44,646 nt of DNA from Pseudomonadota bacterium (GCA_021817985.1 JAKAFK010000023.1:1-44646), one strand, 5' to 3'. Positions 34,688-42,886 are shown, counted from the stretch's first letter. The notes: generated from the sequence alone by a model not told the origin. Numbers and translations are program-made.

Positions 34688-35356
34688 TCAGGACACTTCC
34701 CGAATCAGCATAAAGGCTTCTGCGTAATCAACGCCGATGCTCGCTCCCCTATACCGGGCCAACGCGCGGATCGCGGAAGGGCCCCGAGGAAAGGGATCGT
34801 CTTGAACTTCGGTCGAATACATCGCCATGATTTCAATTTTCCGCTCGATATGGTTGCTGACATCCACGTATATGTTCGGAATAAAAGTGCGATGCGGCTG
34901 AGGTGGAGCGGCTTCAGTGGAAGAGAGGGTTTCACAGGAAAGGACCCGCTTGACCCCCAGAGCCTTCATGTAAAACGTCTTGAGTACAGACATCGCCGCC
35001 GTAAAAACGGCTAGGTGATCCGAGTGCACGTCGCCACTGTGAACCAGGTAGACGACGTCAGGTTGGACGGCCGCAATCACTTGGCGCATACGGTCTATCA
35101 GTTCGGCTTGTGGCACGGTGTCCAAGCGAATAGTCGGAAAACCGAGCTTGACTATGCTAGCCATCCCAAAAGCCTTGCCTACCGCTTGGACCTCTTGCGC
35201 TTTTCGTTCGATATAATCGGACGTCCATTGAGGCACCTGAGCTTCGGTGATGATCAACCAGTGAATTTCGTGACCTTCCGATTTGTGCCGTAGCAAGGTA
35301 CCGCCGCAACCGAGGGTCTCATCGTCGGGATGGGGGGAGATGGCGAGTATCTTCAT
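34688..35356 (-). CDS. PIG-L family deacetylase
   Basis: This 222-residue LmbE/PIG-L family zinc-dependent N-deacetylase has the zinc motif SPHPDDETLGCGGTL at residues 7-21 and the matching HSGDVHSDHLAVF at about 107-119, so the metal site is complete. Family members remove N-acetyl groups from GlcNAc-type or other amide substrates. It is placed between legG and ptmE, where the C. jejuni locus has no such gene. It might deacetylate a legionaminic acid intermediate so that another acyl group can be put on, or act on another glycan. Gaps of 21 and 30 bp suggest it belongs to the same transcript. Confidence 0.87.
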   Translation of the reverse strand: MKILAISPHPDDETLGCGGTLLRHKSEGHEIHWLIITEAQVPQWTSDYIERKAQEVQAVGKAFGMASIVKLGFPTIRLDTVPQAELIDRMRQVIAAVQPDVVYLVHSGDVHSDHLAVFTAAMSVLKTFYMKALGVKRVLSCETLSSTEAAPPQPHRTFIPNIYVDVSNHIERKIEIMAMYSTEVQDDPFPRGPSAIRALARYRGASIGVDYAEAFMLIREVS

Positions 35357-35377
35357 GACAACTTATTCCGGGAAACC

Positions 35378-36538
35378 TTAATAGGTGATTGTTTTTCGCA
35401 ACACCGCTTTGTCAAGAGAGACTTCCGACAATATTTTCGCGATGCGCGGAGCCGCGTACCCATCGCCATAGAGGCTTGGGCATTGTTTGACTTGGTCAAG
35501 GTAGGTCTCATCCCCCAGGGCGCGCTCGCACGCACTGCGTACCTTGCTTTCCGACGCTGCCACGCGCAATACGTTGGGCCCCACCTCTCGCAAGTCTTGG
35601 CGGGGTCCCACGAGGATGCCCGGGACCTTCAAGAATCCGGATTCGATCACGATCGACGAAGAGTTGCCGACGATGGCTGCACAGCGACGATACAGCGCCA
35701 CGAACTGATTGCGCGGGAGATTGTGATACACGATCAGGTTGGGATACTGCGCCTTTGCCTCATCGATTGCTTGTCGGATCGCGATATTGCCCGGATCAAA
35801 GTTCGGATAACTGCACAAAACAGGATGTCCTAGGGATAGAATTCCTCTTAAGATCCCAGCCGTCTCGGCAGCCGGATCTTCCGCGCTCAGCAAAGGCGAG
35901 GGATGCTGTATGAGCAGGAAAAACGGCTCTCGAACATTTATGCCGAATTCTCGGTTTAGTTCCTCGTCAGACACGTCGGGTTCGGTTCTCAGTCTGTCCA
36001 ATCCGGTTCCACCGGTCACCCAAATCTGATCGGGCGGTTCGCCCATTCGAATGAGCCGATCCCGGTGGCCTTCAGTCGCCGTGAAATGGAAGTGCGCGAG
36101 TTTCGAAATCGCTGGACGCAGGACCTCGTCCAACTCGGATGCGATGCACCGATCGCCCCCATCAAGATGGGCCACATGGATCCCGAGGAAATTAGCGACG
36201 ATCGCGCCAGCAAATGCTTCCTCTCTGTCTCCGGCCACAAACAGCAAATCCGGCTGATTGGAGCCCAGAAAACGGGTGAGCCCCTCAACCAAATTGGAAA
36301 ATGATAAGGCACGTCCTTCCCATGTCTCGGAGCACAGCAGCGACGGGATTTTCGCAACAACCGGAAACCCGTCTTGCTCAATGACCCTCACATTCAGTCC
36401 GTGGAACGGAGACAGCTGCCCGGCAGATGCGATGATTCCTGGCACCAGATTGGCCGCCTGGGAGGTAGCCTCTATGACAGGATGCAAAATATCGTATTCA
36501 GATCGCGCTCCGGTCAAAAAGAATATAGATCTCTTCAT
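35378..36538 (-). CDS. legG: Hydrolysing nucleotide-sugar 2-epimerase (LegG/NeuC-type)
   Basis: This 386-residue enzyme is of the NeuC/UDP-GlcNAc 2-epimerase family. It removes the nucleotide from a GDP- or UDP-linked 2,4-diacylamino-trideoxyhexose and inverts C-2. Seen features are FLTGARSEYDILHPVIEAT at the start, FVAGDREEAFAGAIVANFLG, HVAHLDGGD (the catalytic-region His and Asp), FTATEGHRDRLIRMGE, and the GNSSSIVIESGFLKVPGILVG run near residue 300 that binds the nucleotide. It lies in the same place as neuC2 (Cj1328-like) in the legionaminic acid order, but after four inserted genes. ATG 36538 overlaps the methyltransferase by 4 bp. Confidence 0.92.
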   Translation of the reverse strand: MKRSIFFLTGARSEYDILHPVIEATSQAANLVPGIIASAGQLSPFHGLNVRVIEQDGFPVVAKIPSLLCSETWEGRALSFSNLVEGLTRFLGSNQPDLLFVAGDREEAFAGAIVANFLGIHVAHLDGGDRCIASELDEVLRPAISKLAHFHFTATEGHRDRLIRMGEPPDQIWVTGGTGLDRLRTEPDVSDEELNREFGINVREPFFLLIQHPSPLLSAEDPAAETAGILRGILSLGHPVLCSYPNFDPGNIAIRQAIDEAKAQYPNLIVYHNLPRNQFVALYRRCAAIVGNSSSIVIESGFLKVPGILVGPRQDLREVGPNVLRVAASESKVRSACERALGDETYLDQVKQCPSLYGDGYAAPRIAKILSEVSLDKAVLRKTITY

Positions 36539-37200
36539 GCCCTCAGACTGTCCAACAGATCTTTGCGAGTGTCAATTAATGGCTCATGATAAAGGATGAC
36601 GCTGAAGTCGTGGGGCAGGTAGTCATGACGCAATAGCACATAAGGAGTGATATCGAGCGCCAATTCCAGCACCTCTTCGGCGCGCCATGCCTGCATGTGC
36701 GGTGCAAATTTCTCGTACCGATCAGTCAAAATGCTGACGTGAGCGGCAACGGAACACAGATCGAATTGCTTTTTGGTGATCGCCTTTAACAGGCCTTTAT
36801 TATGCTCCGTCCGAACATTATTGTGAATTCCCACCGCGACAGCGTAATCAAATCTTCGCGTTGGTTCCCAGTCTAAGAAATTGCCCGATTCAAACGTTGC
36901 ATTAGGGAATCGTTCGTTGCATCTTGCGACCATTACCGGAGATATGTCGAATCCCGTGTAATCCGTGTCGATGTGTTTTGCCTGCAAATAGGCAAACAAA
37001 TCGCCGACCCCGCACCCTACGTCCAGGACACTTTTCCCTGATAACGGGTGCAGTTGCAAAAACGCCTCAAACCGCATAAGTTGCGACCGCTTACTTGAGT
37101 CCACCTTTTCGCAATCGTCGGCGAAGGATCCGGCGCGCGTATCCCAATAGGTTTGAATCGACTGCAGGTCTTTATCAAGATCTTTATCTTTCATGATCAC
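36535..37200 (-). CDS. Class I SAM-dependent methyltransferase
   Basis: This 221-residue methyltransferase has a DVGCGVGDLFAYLQAK SAM motif I at about residues 60-75, then TDYTGFDISPVMVARCNERF and FDYAVAVGIHNNV, in normal order. The start is GTG 37200, which makes a GTGA overlap with the DegT gene stop. An in-frame ATG at 37194 is an equally good start. It is unlike the methyltransferase at 24266 in sequence, so the window has two. It may place an N- or O-methyl group on the nonulosonic acid or on the product of the neighbouring DegT enzyme. The local composition is AT-richer than region A (26 of 60 G+C, hand count in 36541-36600). Confidence 0.85.
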   Translation of the reverse strand: MIMKDKDLDKDLQSIQTYWDTRAGSFADDCEKVDSSKRSQLMRFEAFLQLHPLSGKSVLDVGCGVGDLFAYLQAKHIDTDYTGFDISPVMVARCNERFPNATFESGNFLDWEPTRRFDYAVAVGIHNNVRTEHNKGLLKAITKKQFDLCSVAAHVSILTDRYEKFAPHMQAWRAEEVLELALDITPYVLLRHDYLPHDFSVILYHEPLIDTRKDLLDSLRA

Positions 37201-38282
37201 GAAGGCCTAAGGAGTTTGGAGAGGTTGTCGGCAACGTAGTACGCTTCCTCGTCGGTCATTGATGCATTTATGGGCAAGGACAGCAAATGAGCTCGCCAAT
37301 ACCCGGCATTGCGGAGGCTTCCGCGCGCGGACTCATGCCCCACAAGCGCATCGAGCCACGGATTGACGGCCGACCTGGCGTCGATACCCTTAGATTGCAA
37401 AAGAGCGGCAATATTTCCGCTGGAATCCCGTGTTCGCACGATGTAGCGATAATATGAATGTCCGGCAATGTTGGCGGGAACCGATAGCCCGGGAACGTCA
37501 CACAGCTCTTGAGAGTAAATCGCTGCAATGGAACGTCGCCGTTGTAGAAACGATGGCATCTTCTTGAATTGCTCGAGGGCGATCGCGGCATTGACATCCG
37601 AGAGCCGGCCCGGAAACCCCGATGGCCGTCCGTTCTGCCACGCGCCAACCTGCGATGAGCTGTCAGAGTCGAGAAGGCCATGGATCTTGTCGGCGAGGTC
37701 GGGGTCGTTCGTTAACAACATGCCCCCGGTTCCGGCAGTGATATATTTCGTGCTGTTGAAGGAAAACACCGCTAGCGTTCCCCACGACCCGGCAGGGCGT
37801 GCTTTGGCATAGGTTGCCGGTGAGGTCGCACAGTCTTCGATCCAAGGGAGTCCCAGTTGCTCAATCGCATCGATATCGAGTGGCGCACCATAGGCATGGG
37901 GAGCAATAATTGCTTGAGTGCCCGCAGACAGGGACGAAGCTTCCAGCGTCAAGTCTTCGCGTGAAATATCCCCAAGCCCGGGCCTATGTCCCGCGCCCTC
38001 GACGGCATCAATCAGGGAGGGACAGGTTAGTACCGGCAGGGAAACCAGGCTGCATTTTGGCAGATCCAGTGCCCTAATGCCCAACGAAAGCGCGTGAAAT
38101 CCGGACGCAACCGCAAATCCAAACCGCTTACCCGTGCGTATGCAGAACACCGATTCAAGTTTTTGCGCGATCTCGCCGTAGCCGACATAATTGCCCTTGA
38201 GGACAGCTTCCACGGCTTGAATCTCGTCTGTACCGACGCTCGGCCGCGAGTGAGGAAGACAGCTATTGGACCGGGCGTTCAA
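37197..38282 (-). CDS. DegT/DnrJ/EryC1 aminotransferase inserted in the legionaminic acid operon
   Basis: This 361-residue PLP enzyme has the DegT layout: AVASGFHALSLGIRALDL (substrate/PLP phosphate region), LPVLTCPSLIDAVEGAG, WIEDCATSPATYAK (PLP-ring Asp) and FSFNSTKYITAGTGGMLL at about residues 173-190, where the Lys holds PLP. It is not the LegC of the pathway, which is at 40691, and it differs strongly from it, so it probably aminates another substrate. It overlaps the WbqC gene by 4 bp and the methyltransferase by 4 bp, so the three form a coupled set. No N-terminal signal or membrane segment. Confidence 0.85.
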   Translation of the reverse strand: MNARSNSCLPHSRPSVGTDEIQAVEAVLKGNYVGYGEIAQKLESVFCIRTGKRFGFAVASGFHALSLGIRALDLPKCSLVSLPVLTCPSLIDAVEGAGHRPGLGDISREDLTLEASSLSAGTQAIIAPHAYGAPLDIDAIEQLGLPWIEDCATSPATYAKARPAGSWGTLAVFSFNSTKYITAGTGGMLLTNDPDLADKIHGLLDSDSSSQVGAWQNGRPSGFPGRLSDVNAAIALEQFKKMPSFLQRRRSIAAIYSQELCDVPGLSVPANIAGHSYYRYIVRTRDSSGNIAALLQSKGIDARSAVNPWLDALVGHESARGSLRNAGYWRAHLLSLPINASMTDEEAYYVADNLSKLLRPS

Positions 38283-38977
38283 AGGTAGTCCCTTGCCTTG
38301 TCTCCGGCATTCAAAATCAGATCCACGGTTGAAAGGGCGCGGTCAAAGCCAGTCTTTGGAAAACACTGAGGGTATTCTTTGAATTGATAATCCTGGTAGT
38401 GCAAGTCGATGCCATTTTTGTCGAAAAGCCTTTCGTCCTGATATGCTTTCGCGCCCTGGCCGGACAGATAAACGGTAGCTCCCACCTCTTGACAGATAGC
38501 CAGGACCAGATCGTTCCTGCTGCCGTTCACGGAGAGTTCCGAGGCACGCACTCGAGTACATGTCACGCCTAACCGTTTGAAAATCCATTCCGACAATGCA
38601 ATGTTAAGATCGGCAAGATAGGTCCATTCCGTTTCGATCAAGGCTCGCAGCCCTTGATCGATAAGCTGCTTAAACGGTGCCCGTGCGTAGGCCATGTTAA
38701 TGCTGCGCAAATGTTTCTGTCGCCAATGTTGTGTGTTGTCAATGGGCGTTTGCTGAATCGTCGTCTCGAGCGAGGCATGCACTGGCACGGTCAGCCAAGC
38801 GGGTCCTTGTGCCGTCTTAATCTGATTTCGATTTTGGACCCCGTTTTTTTGATACTGTACGTTGTCGAGATAGACAAAAATATCCGAGGCAGCCGCCTTG
38901 GCCACATAAGGCAGCCACGGAATGTATTGGGGTTGGTGGATAGCAACGGTCGTCATGGATACGTTGAGTAGCGTCAT
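38279..38977 (-). CDS. WbqC family protein
   Basis: This 232-residue protein has the family start VAIHQPQYIPWLPYVAKAA (about residues 11-29), DIFVYLDNVQYQKNGVQNRN and LYVSGQ-like VYLSGQGAKAYQDERLFDKN further on. The WbqC-like family is common in O-antigen and nonulosonic acid clusters, and I know of no settled biochemical role. ATG 38977 overlaps the NeuD-like gene by 4 bp, and another ATG at 38956 (MTTVAIHQP) is possible. Fixed position between an acyltransferase and an aminotransferase hints at a role in attaching or making an acyl group, but that is a guess. Confidence 0.85.
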   Translation of the reverse strand: MTLLNVSMTTVAIHQPQYIPWLPYVAKAAASDIFVYLDNVQYQKNGVQNRNQIKTAQGPAWLTVPVHASLETTIQQTPIDNTQHWRQKHLRSINMAYARAPFKQLIDQGLRALIETEWTYLADLNIALSEWIFKRLGVTCTRVRASELSVNGSRNDLVLAICQEVGATVYLSGQGAKAYQDERLFDKNGIDLHYQDYQFKEYPQCFPKTGFDRALSTVDLILNAGDKARDYL

Positions 38978-39612
38978 TTATTCAACGTTCGGGCGGGAAC
39001 ACCAGCAACCGTCCTGCCATCGGGAACGTCCTCGATGACGACTGCACCAGCCGCAACCAGGCAGCCAGCCCCGATCCGAATGCCCTGAATTATCGTTGCG
39101 CCCGTGCCGATGTGACTTCCTTCGCCAATCGTCACTTCGCCGGAGAGAGTGGTTCCGGGTGCGATATGGACATGCTCGCCAATTTGGCAATCATGATCGA
39201 CCAAGGCACCGGTATTGATAATGGTATTGCTGCCGACGAGGCATCCCGTCTGCACTATCGCTCCCGCCATCACCTGCACGCCGGCCGACAATTCAGCGGT
39301 TCTCGAGATGAATGCCGAGGGGTGGACGACACCTGCGAAATGATAGCCCATGCCCTTGAATCTCGCATATATATCGCCGCGCAATATCGGCGCTCTCACG
39401 CTTCCAATTCCATTCACCAAGCTTACGGTGTCCGGGGAGTGCCGCAAGATCTCCTGGTCGTTACCGAGGATCGGGACGCCCAGCACATTACCGCCATGTT
39501 TGCCCGAGGCTGCGTCGGTGGCACCCAATATTTTTACCGGAAGCAACAGAAGAGTGTCGATCAGAACCTTCGCATGCCCGCCGGCACCTATAATTATCAA
39601 TGGGTTGTCCAC
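38974..39612 (-). CDS. legH: NeuD/PglD-type sugar acetyltransferase, LegH candidate
   Basis: This 212-residue acetyltransferase has the two-part NeuD/PglD fold. Its N-terminal Rossmann-like half carries LIIIGAGGHAKVLIDTL (residues 5-21), and a left-handed beta-helix of hexapeptide repeats runs from about residue 105 to 195 (VQVMAGAIVQTGCLVG, IGEHVHIAPGTTLSGEVTIG, IGTGATIIQGIRIG), ending VPDGRTVAGVPAR. HDCQIGEHVHIAPG has the His of acetyl transfer. In the pathway order this gene would N-acetylate the 4-amino group (LegH) or O-acetylate the acid (NeuD). The order alone favours LegH. The GTG start at 39612 shares one base with the legI stop (TAGTG). Confidence 0.83.
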   Translation of the reverse strand: MDNPLIIIGAGGHAKVLIDTLLLLPVKILGATDAASGKHGGNVLGVPILGNDQEILRHSPDTVSLVNGIGSVRAPILRGDIYARFKGMGYHFAGVVHPSAFISRTAELSAGVQVMAGAIVQTGCLVGSNTIINTGALVDHDCQIGEHVHIAPGTTLSGEVTIGEGSHIGTGATIIQGIRIGAGCLVAAGAVVIEDVPDGRTVAGVPARTLNK

Positions 39613-40694
39613 TATTGAATCTGTTCATCCTGAAGAAAATCCCGGTCCGCAGTCTTGCCAAGCCACTCCCAGTACCGCATAGGGCTAATGCCATCTCCCG
39701 GGCGTTTCAGCGCCAGATTTTCGGCGGTAAAGAGTTCCCCTTTGTGGATGTCACGGGACGCCACTAGGCTTTTCCGCCCCGCCGGTCTATTTTCAATTTC
39801 CGATGGTGCTATTTTCTTGAGCGGGGAACCCAAGGCAGCTTCCACTTCCCTTATCCCTGCGACCATCATTTTCAATTCATCAGGTTCGAGGCTCGCCTTG
39901 TGGTCTGGCCCCGGGAGATTCCTGTCTAGCGTAAAGTGCTTTTCAATCACCTTCGCTCCGAGTGCCGCAGCGGCAATTGGGACAGAAATTCCCGTCGTAT
40001 GATCCGAATACCCGACGGGCAGACCAAAGGCGCAGGCCATCGAATTCATGGCATCGAGGTTGACATCTTCAAATGGCGCGGGGTATTCGGTGGTGCAATG
40101 CAACAAGGTTACATGCTTTTCCAGCGCAGCCTGCCCAGCGCTTGAATTATATGCGGCAACAAATGCATCGACAGACGGCATGGCTTCTTCCGGCGTCAAA
40201 TACCCAAAGGCAAGTGCGCTCAGAGCTCCCTCAATTTCCGCAAGAGTACTCATTCCCGTCGACAGAATGATCGGCTTACCTGTTCTTGCGATGTCGAGCA
40301 AGAACGGAGCATTCGTTATATCCCCCGACGAAATTTTGATACAGGGCAGATCAAGCCTGACTAGCAGATCAAGACTTTCAGTGTCGAACGGTGTCGAAAG
40401 GAAACCTATCCCTCTGCTTGCGCTGTGACTCATCAGCACACCGTGCGCGGCCTCGTCCAGTTCGAGTTTTCGCAGCATCGCCAACTGGGAATCGTCTTCA
40501 CCCGTATTCCGCACCTGATAGGCGGCCTTGTTAGCCAGTCTGCTAGCAAGCTTTGCGGCTTTGAATGTCTGAAATTTCACCGCATCGGCCCCCGCTTCCG
40601 CAGCAGCATCGATTAACCGGATCGCCATCTCGACCGAGCCGTTATGGTTCACGCCCGCCTCGGCGATGATAAAAACGTGTGTTGTCGGGTTCAT
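39612..40694 (-). CDS. legI: Legionaminic acid synthase (NeuB family)
   Basis: This 360-residue enzyme condenses a 2,4-diacetamido-2,4,6-trideoxymannose with phosphoenolpyruvate to give the nine-carbon nonulosonic acid. It has FIIAEAGVNHNGSVEMAIRL (metal/PEP site with Glu and His), GADAVKFQTFKA, ISSGDITNAPFL, LSTGMSTLAEIE, LLHCTTEYPAPFEDVNL, GYSDHTTG and EKHFTLDRNLPGPDH, all NeuB-family motifs. A C-terminal SAF antifreeze-like domain (about residues 295-355) has RDIHKGELFTAENLALKRPG. ATG 40694 overlaps the legC stop by 4 bp. The Leg assignment (instead of Neu or Pse) comes from the legB/legC/ptmE context. Confidence 0.94.
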   Translation of the reverse strand: MNPTTHVFIIAEAGVNHNGSVEMAIRLIDAAAEAGADAVKFQTFKAAKLASRLANKAAYQVRNTGEDDSQLAMLRKLELDEAAHGVLMSHSASRGIGFLSTPFDTESLDLLVRLDLPCIKISSGDITNAPFLLDIARTGKPIILSTGMSTLAEIEGALSALAFGYLTPEEAMPSVDAFVAAYNSSAGQAALEKHVTLLHCTTEYPAPFEDVNLDAMNSMACAFGLPVGYSDHTTGISVPIAAAALGAKVIEKHFTLDRNLPGPDHKASLEPDELKMMVAGIREVEAALGSPLKKIAPSEIENRPAGRKSLVASRDIHKGELFTAENLALKRPGDGISPMRYWEWLGKTADRDFLQDEQIQ

Positions 40695-41884
40695 CCTGTG
40701 TGGCCAGTAAAAGGGCTGAAACTATCGACCAGAGAAGCACTGCTCGGTATGTTGATTAGGCGCCGCTCGATGCTTTCGGCGATGCCGAGGTCTGACATCT
40801 TCGGGCAGGCCTCGTACATTTCGAGACGGTGCATGAGTGTCCATGCCGGCCTCGTCATGATCCCTGCTTCGTTCGTCGCGTCCAACAACCCGTCGCGGAA
40901 TCGCTCGTTTCCGGGTTCAAGAATCAGCGCATTGAGCCAGTAGTTGCTCCTCGCGAAGGAGGGTTCGGCAAAGAACCGAATTCCCCCAAGGCCGGCGAAC
41001 GCGGCCTTGTATTTTTCGGCGAGACCGCGCTTTCTTTCCACGAATCCCGGCAATGCCTCCAGTTGGGCGCATCCGAGCGCCGCATTGATATTGGGTAGAC
41101 GATAGTTGTAGCCAATCTTGTCGTGCGTGAAAGACCACCTGTGAGGTATCTTCGCGGTCGTCGTGAGATGCTTTGCGAGCCTCGCAAGTTCCGCGTCGTT
41201 GGTCAGTATCGCCCCCCCGCCACCCGTCGTGACGATCTTGTTGCCGTTGAAGCTCAACGCCGACAATTTTCCGAGGGTGCCGGTGTGTCTTCCCTTATAG
41301 AATGACCCCAGGGACTCGGCAGCATCCTCAACGAGGGTGATTCCGAACCGCCGGCAGATTTCCAACAACGGATCAAGGTCGGCAGGGTGCCCGAACGTAT
41401 GCATGACCACCAGCGCCCTGATGCGCCGCCCGGTCGCCCGGTTGAAGCAAGTGCCGTCACGGATCTCGACCGTGTCTTCAAGATACGCCTTCAGCTTATC
41501 GGGATCCACGCCCAACGTGATCTCGCTGCTGTCGACAAAATGGGGGACGGCTCCGCAATAGCTGACCGCGTTCGCCGTGGCGACGAAGGTCAGCGTGGGG
41601 ATCAGGACTTCATCGTCGCGCTCGACGCCGGCGAGCCTCAGGCAAACATGGAGTGCTGCCGTGCCGTTGACCGTGGCGATCGCGTGCTTCGCCCCTGTGT
41701 ATTCGGCAAGCTGCGCTTCGAAGCGGTCAACGAATTTGCCTACCGAGGAGACCCACCCCGTGTCCAGGCATTCCTTCACATACGTCCATTCGTTACCCGA
41801 GAATTTGGGCTCATGCAGCGCCACCGTGCCTTCAGGAAGGACGTTTTTCAGGATTTCCGTTATGGTGCGTGCGAGATCGATCAT
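40691..41884 (-). CDS. legC: LegC family sugar aminotransferase
   Basis: This 397-residue PLP-dependent aminotransferase has the long N-terminal part typical of LegC (HEPKFSGNEWTYVKECLDTG, WVSSVGKFVDRFE), then IATVNGTAALHVCLRLAGV, IPTLTFVATANAVSYCG, TLVEDAAESLGSFYKG and SFNGNKIVTTGGGG at about residues 210-223 with the PLP Lys. It should aminate C-4 of the keto sugar made by LegB. The gene is GC-rich (39 of 60 in 41641-41700, by hand), unlike the pathway genes after it, which may mean mixed origin. It starts 3 bp after legB ends. Confidence 0.93.
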   Translation of the reverse strand: MIDLARTITEILKNVLPEGTVALHEPKFSGNEWTYVKECLDTGWVSSVGKFVDRFEAQLAEYTGAKHAIATVNGTAALHVCLRLAGVERDDEVLIPTLTFVATANAVSYCGAVPHFVDSSEITLGVDPDKLKAYLEDTVEIRDGTCFNRATGRRIRALVVMHTFGHPADLDPLLEICRRFGITLVEDAAESLGSFYKGRHTGTLGKLSALSFNGNKIVTTGGGGAILTNDAELARLAKHLTTTAKIPHRWSFTHDKIGYNYRLPNINAALGCAQLEALPGFVERKRGLAEKYKAAFAGLGGIRFFAEPSFARSNYWLNALILEPGNERFRDGLLDATNEAGIMTRPAWTLMHRLEMYEACPKMSDLGIAESIERRLINIPSSASLVDSFSPFTGHTG

Positions 41885-41887
41885 GCT

Positions 41888-42886
41888 TCAGAGGTTATAG
41901 ATGTCCGCCTTGTAGCGGCTAAGGTTCTCCGGATCGGAAAACCACGCGACCGTTTCTGCGATCCCTCTCTCGAATCCTTCCATTCCCCCATAGGCGGGGC
42001 TCCATCCGGTAAGCGCCTTGGCCTTCGCATTCTCAGCCCACAGACGCTCCACCTCGCTCTTCTGCGGACGCAGGCGAATTTCGTCCGTTTCGATTTCGAC
42101 ATCCTGCGCCATGACCTTCGCGATCACGCGAACCGTCTCGCCTATGGAGACCTCGAAATTGCTGCCGATGTTGACCACTTCACCCACTGTTTTCTCGGAT
42201 TCGGCAATAGCCATGAAGCCGCTCACCGTGTCCGAAACGAAGTTGAAATCCCTCGTTGGGCTCAACGCGCCGAGCTTGAGTTTTCTCCTGCCGCTGGCAA
42301 TTTGCGTGATGACGGTTGGGATCACCGCCCTCGCGGACTGGCGGGGACCGTAGGTGTTGAACGGCCGAATAATCGAAACGGGGGTACCGAAGGCATTATA
42401 AAAGGACATGGCGATCTGGTCGGCGCCGATCTTGGTTGCGGAATAGGGAGACTGCCCCTGCAGCGGATGGTCTTCATCGATCGGAACATATTTCGCAGTG
42501 CCGTATACTTCGCTCGTCGAAGTGTGCACCACCCTCTTCAACTCCAGTTCCCTCGCGGCCTGCACGACATTCAGTGTGCCCTTGATGTTCGTGTCAACAT
42601 AGGTGTCCGGCGAATGGTAGGAGTAGGGTATGGCGATGAGGGCCGCCAGATGCATCACGGTATCGCAACCTCTCATCGCGGTTTTGACACCGTGTGGGTC
42701 GCGTACGTCTCCTGCAAAGACATCGAACTTGCCCCTCACATCCTTGCCGCAATTGTCCAGCCATCCCCATGAATTGAAGGAATTGTAAAGGACAAAAGCG
42801 CGGACTTCGTGGCCCCGCCTCACCAGTGCTTCGGTAAGATGGGAGCCGATGAATCCGTCGGCCCCTGTCACCAAAATACTAGACAT
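41888..42886 (-). CDS. legB: NAD-dependent nucleotide-sugar 4,6-dehydratase, LegB
   Basis: This 332-residue extended SDR has ILVTGADGFIGSHLTEALVR (GxxGxxG), MHLAALIAIPYSYHSPDTY, NIKGTLNVVQAARE, TSTSEVYGTAKY and YSATKIGADQIA (YxxxK), then FNTYGPRQSARAVIPTVI. AALIAIPYSYHSP and the following PRQSARAVIP are as I expect of LegB (UDP/GDP-GlcNAc 4,6-dehydratase). This sets it apart from the WbpM-type dehydratase at 6470. It is the first gene of the legionaminic acid operon. ATG 42886 has AGGA 9-10 nt upstream. The promoter should be in 42887-43251, where I see no convincing sigma-70 pair. Confidence 0.93.
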   Translation of the reverse strand: MSSILVTGADGFIGSHLTEALVRRGHEVRAFVLYNSFNSWGWLDNCGKDVRGKFDVFAGDVRDPHGVKTAMRGCDTVMHLAALIAIPYSYHSPDTYVDTNIKGTLNVVQAARELELKRVVHTSTSEVYGTAKYVPIDEDHPLQGQSPYSATKIGADQIAMSFYNAFGTPVSIIRPFNTYGPRQSARAVIPTVITQIASGRRKLKLGALSPTRDFNFVSDTVSGFMAIAESEKTVGEVVNIGSNFEVSIGETVRVIAKVMAQDVEIETDEIRLRPQKSEVERLWAENAKAKALTGWSPAYGGMEGFERGIAETVAWFSDPENLSRYKADIYNL

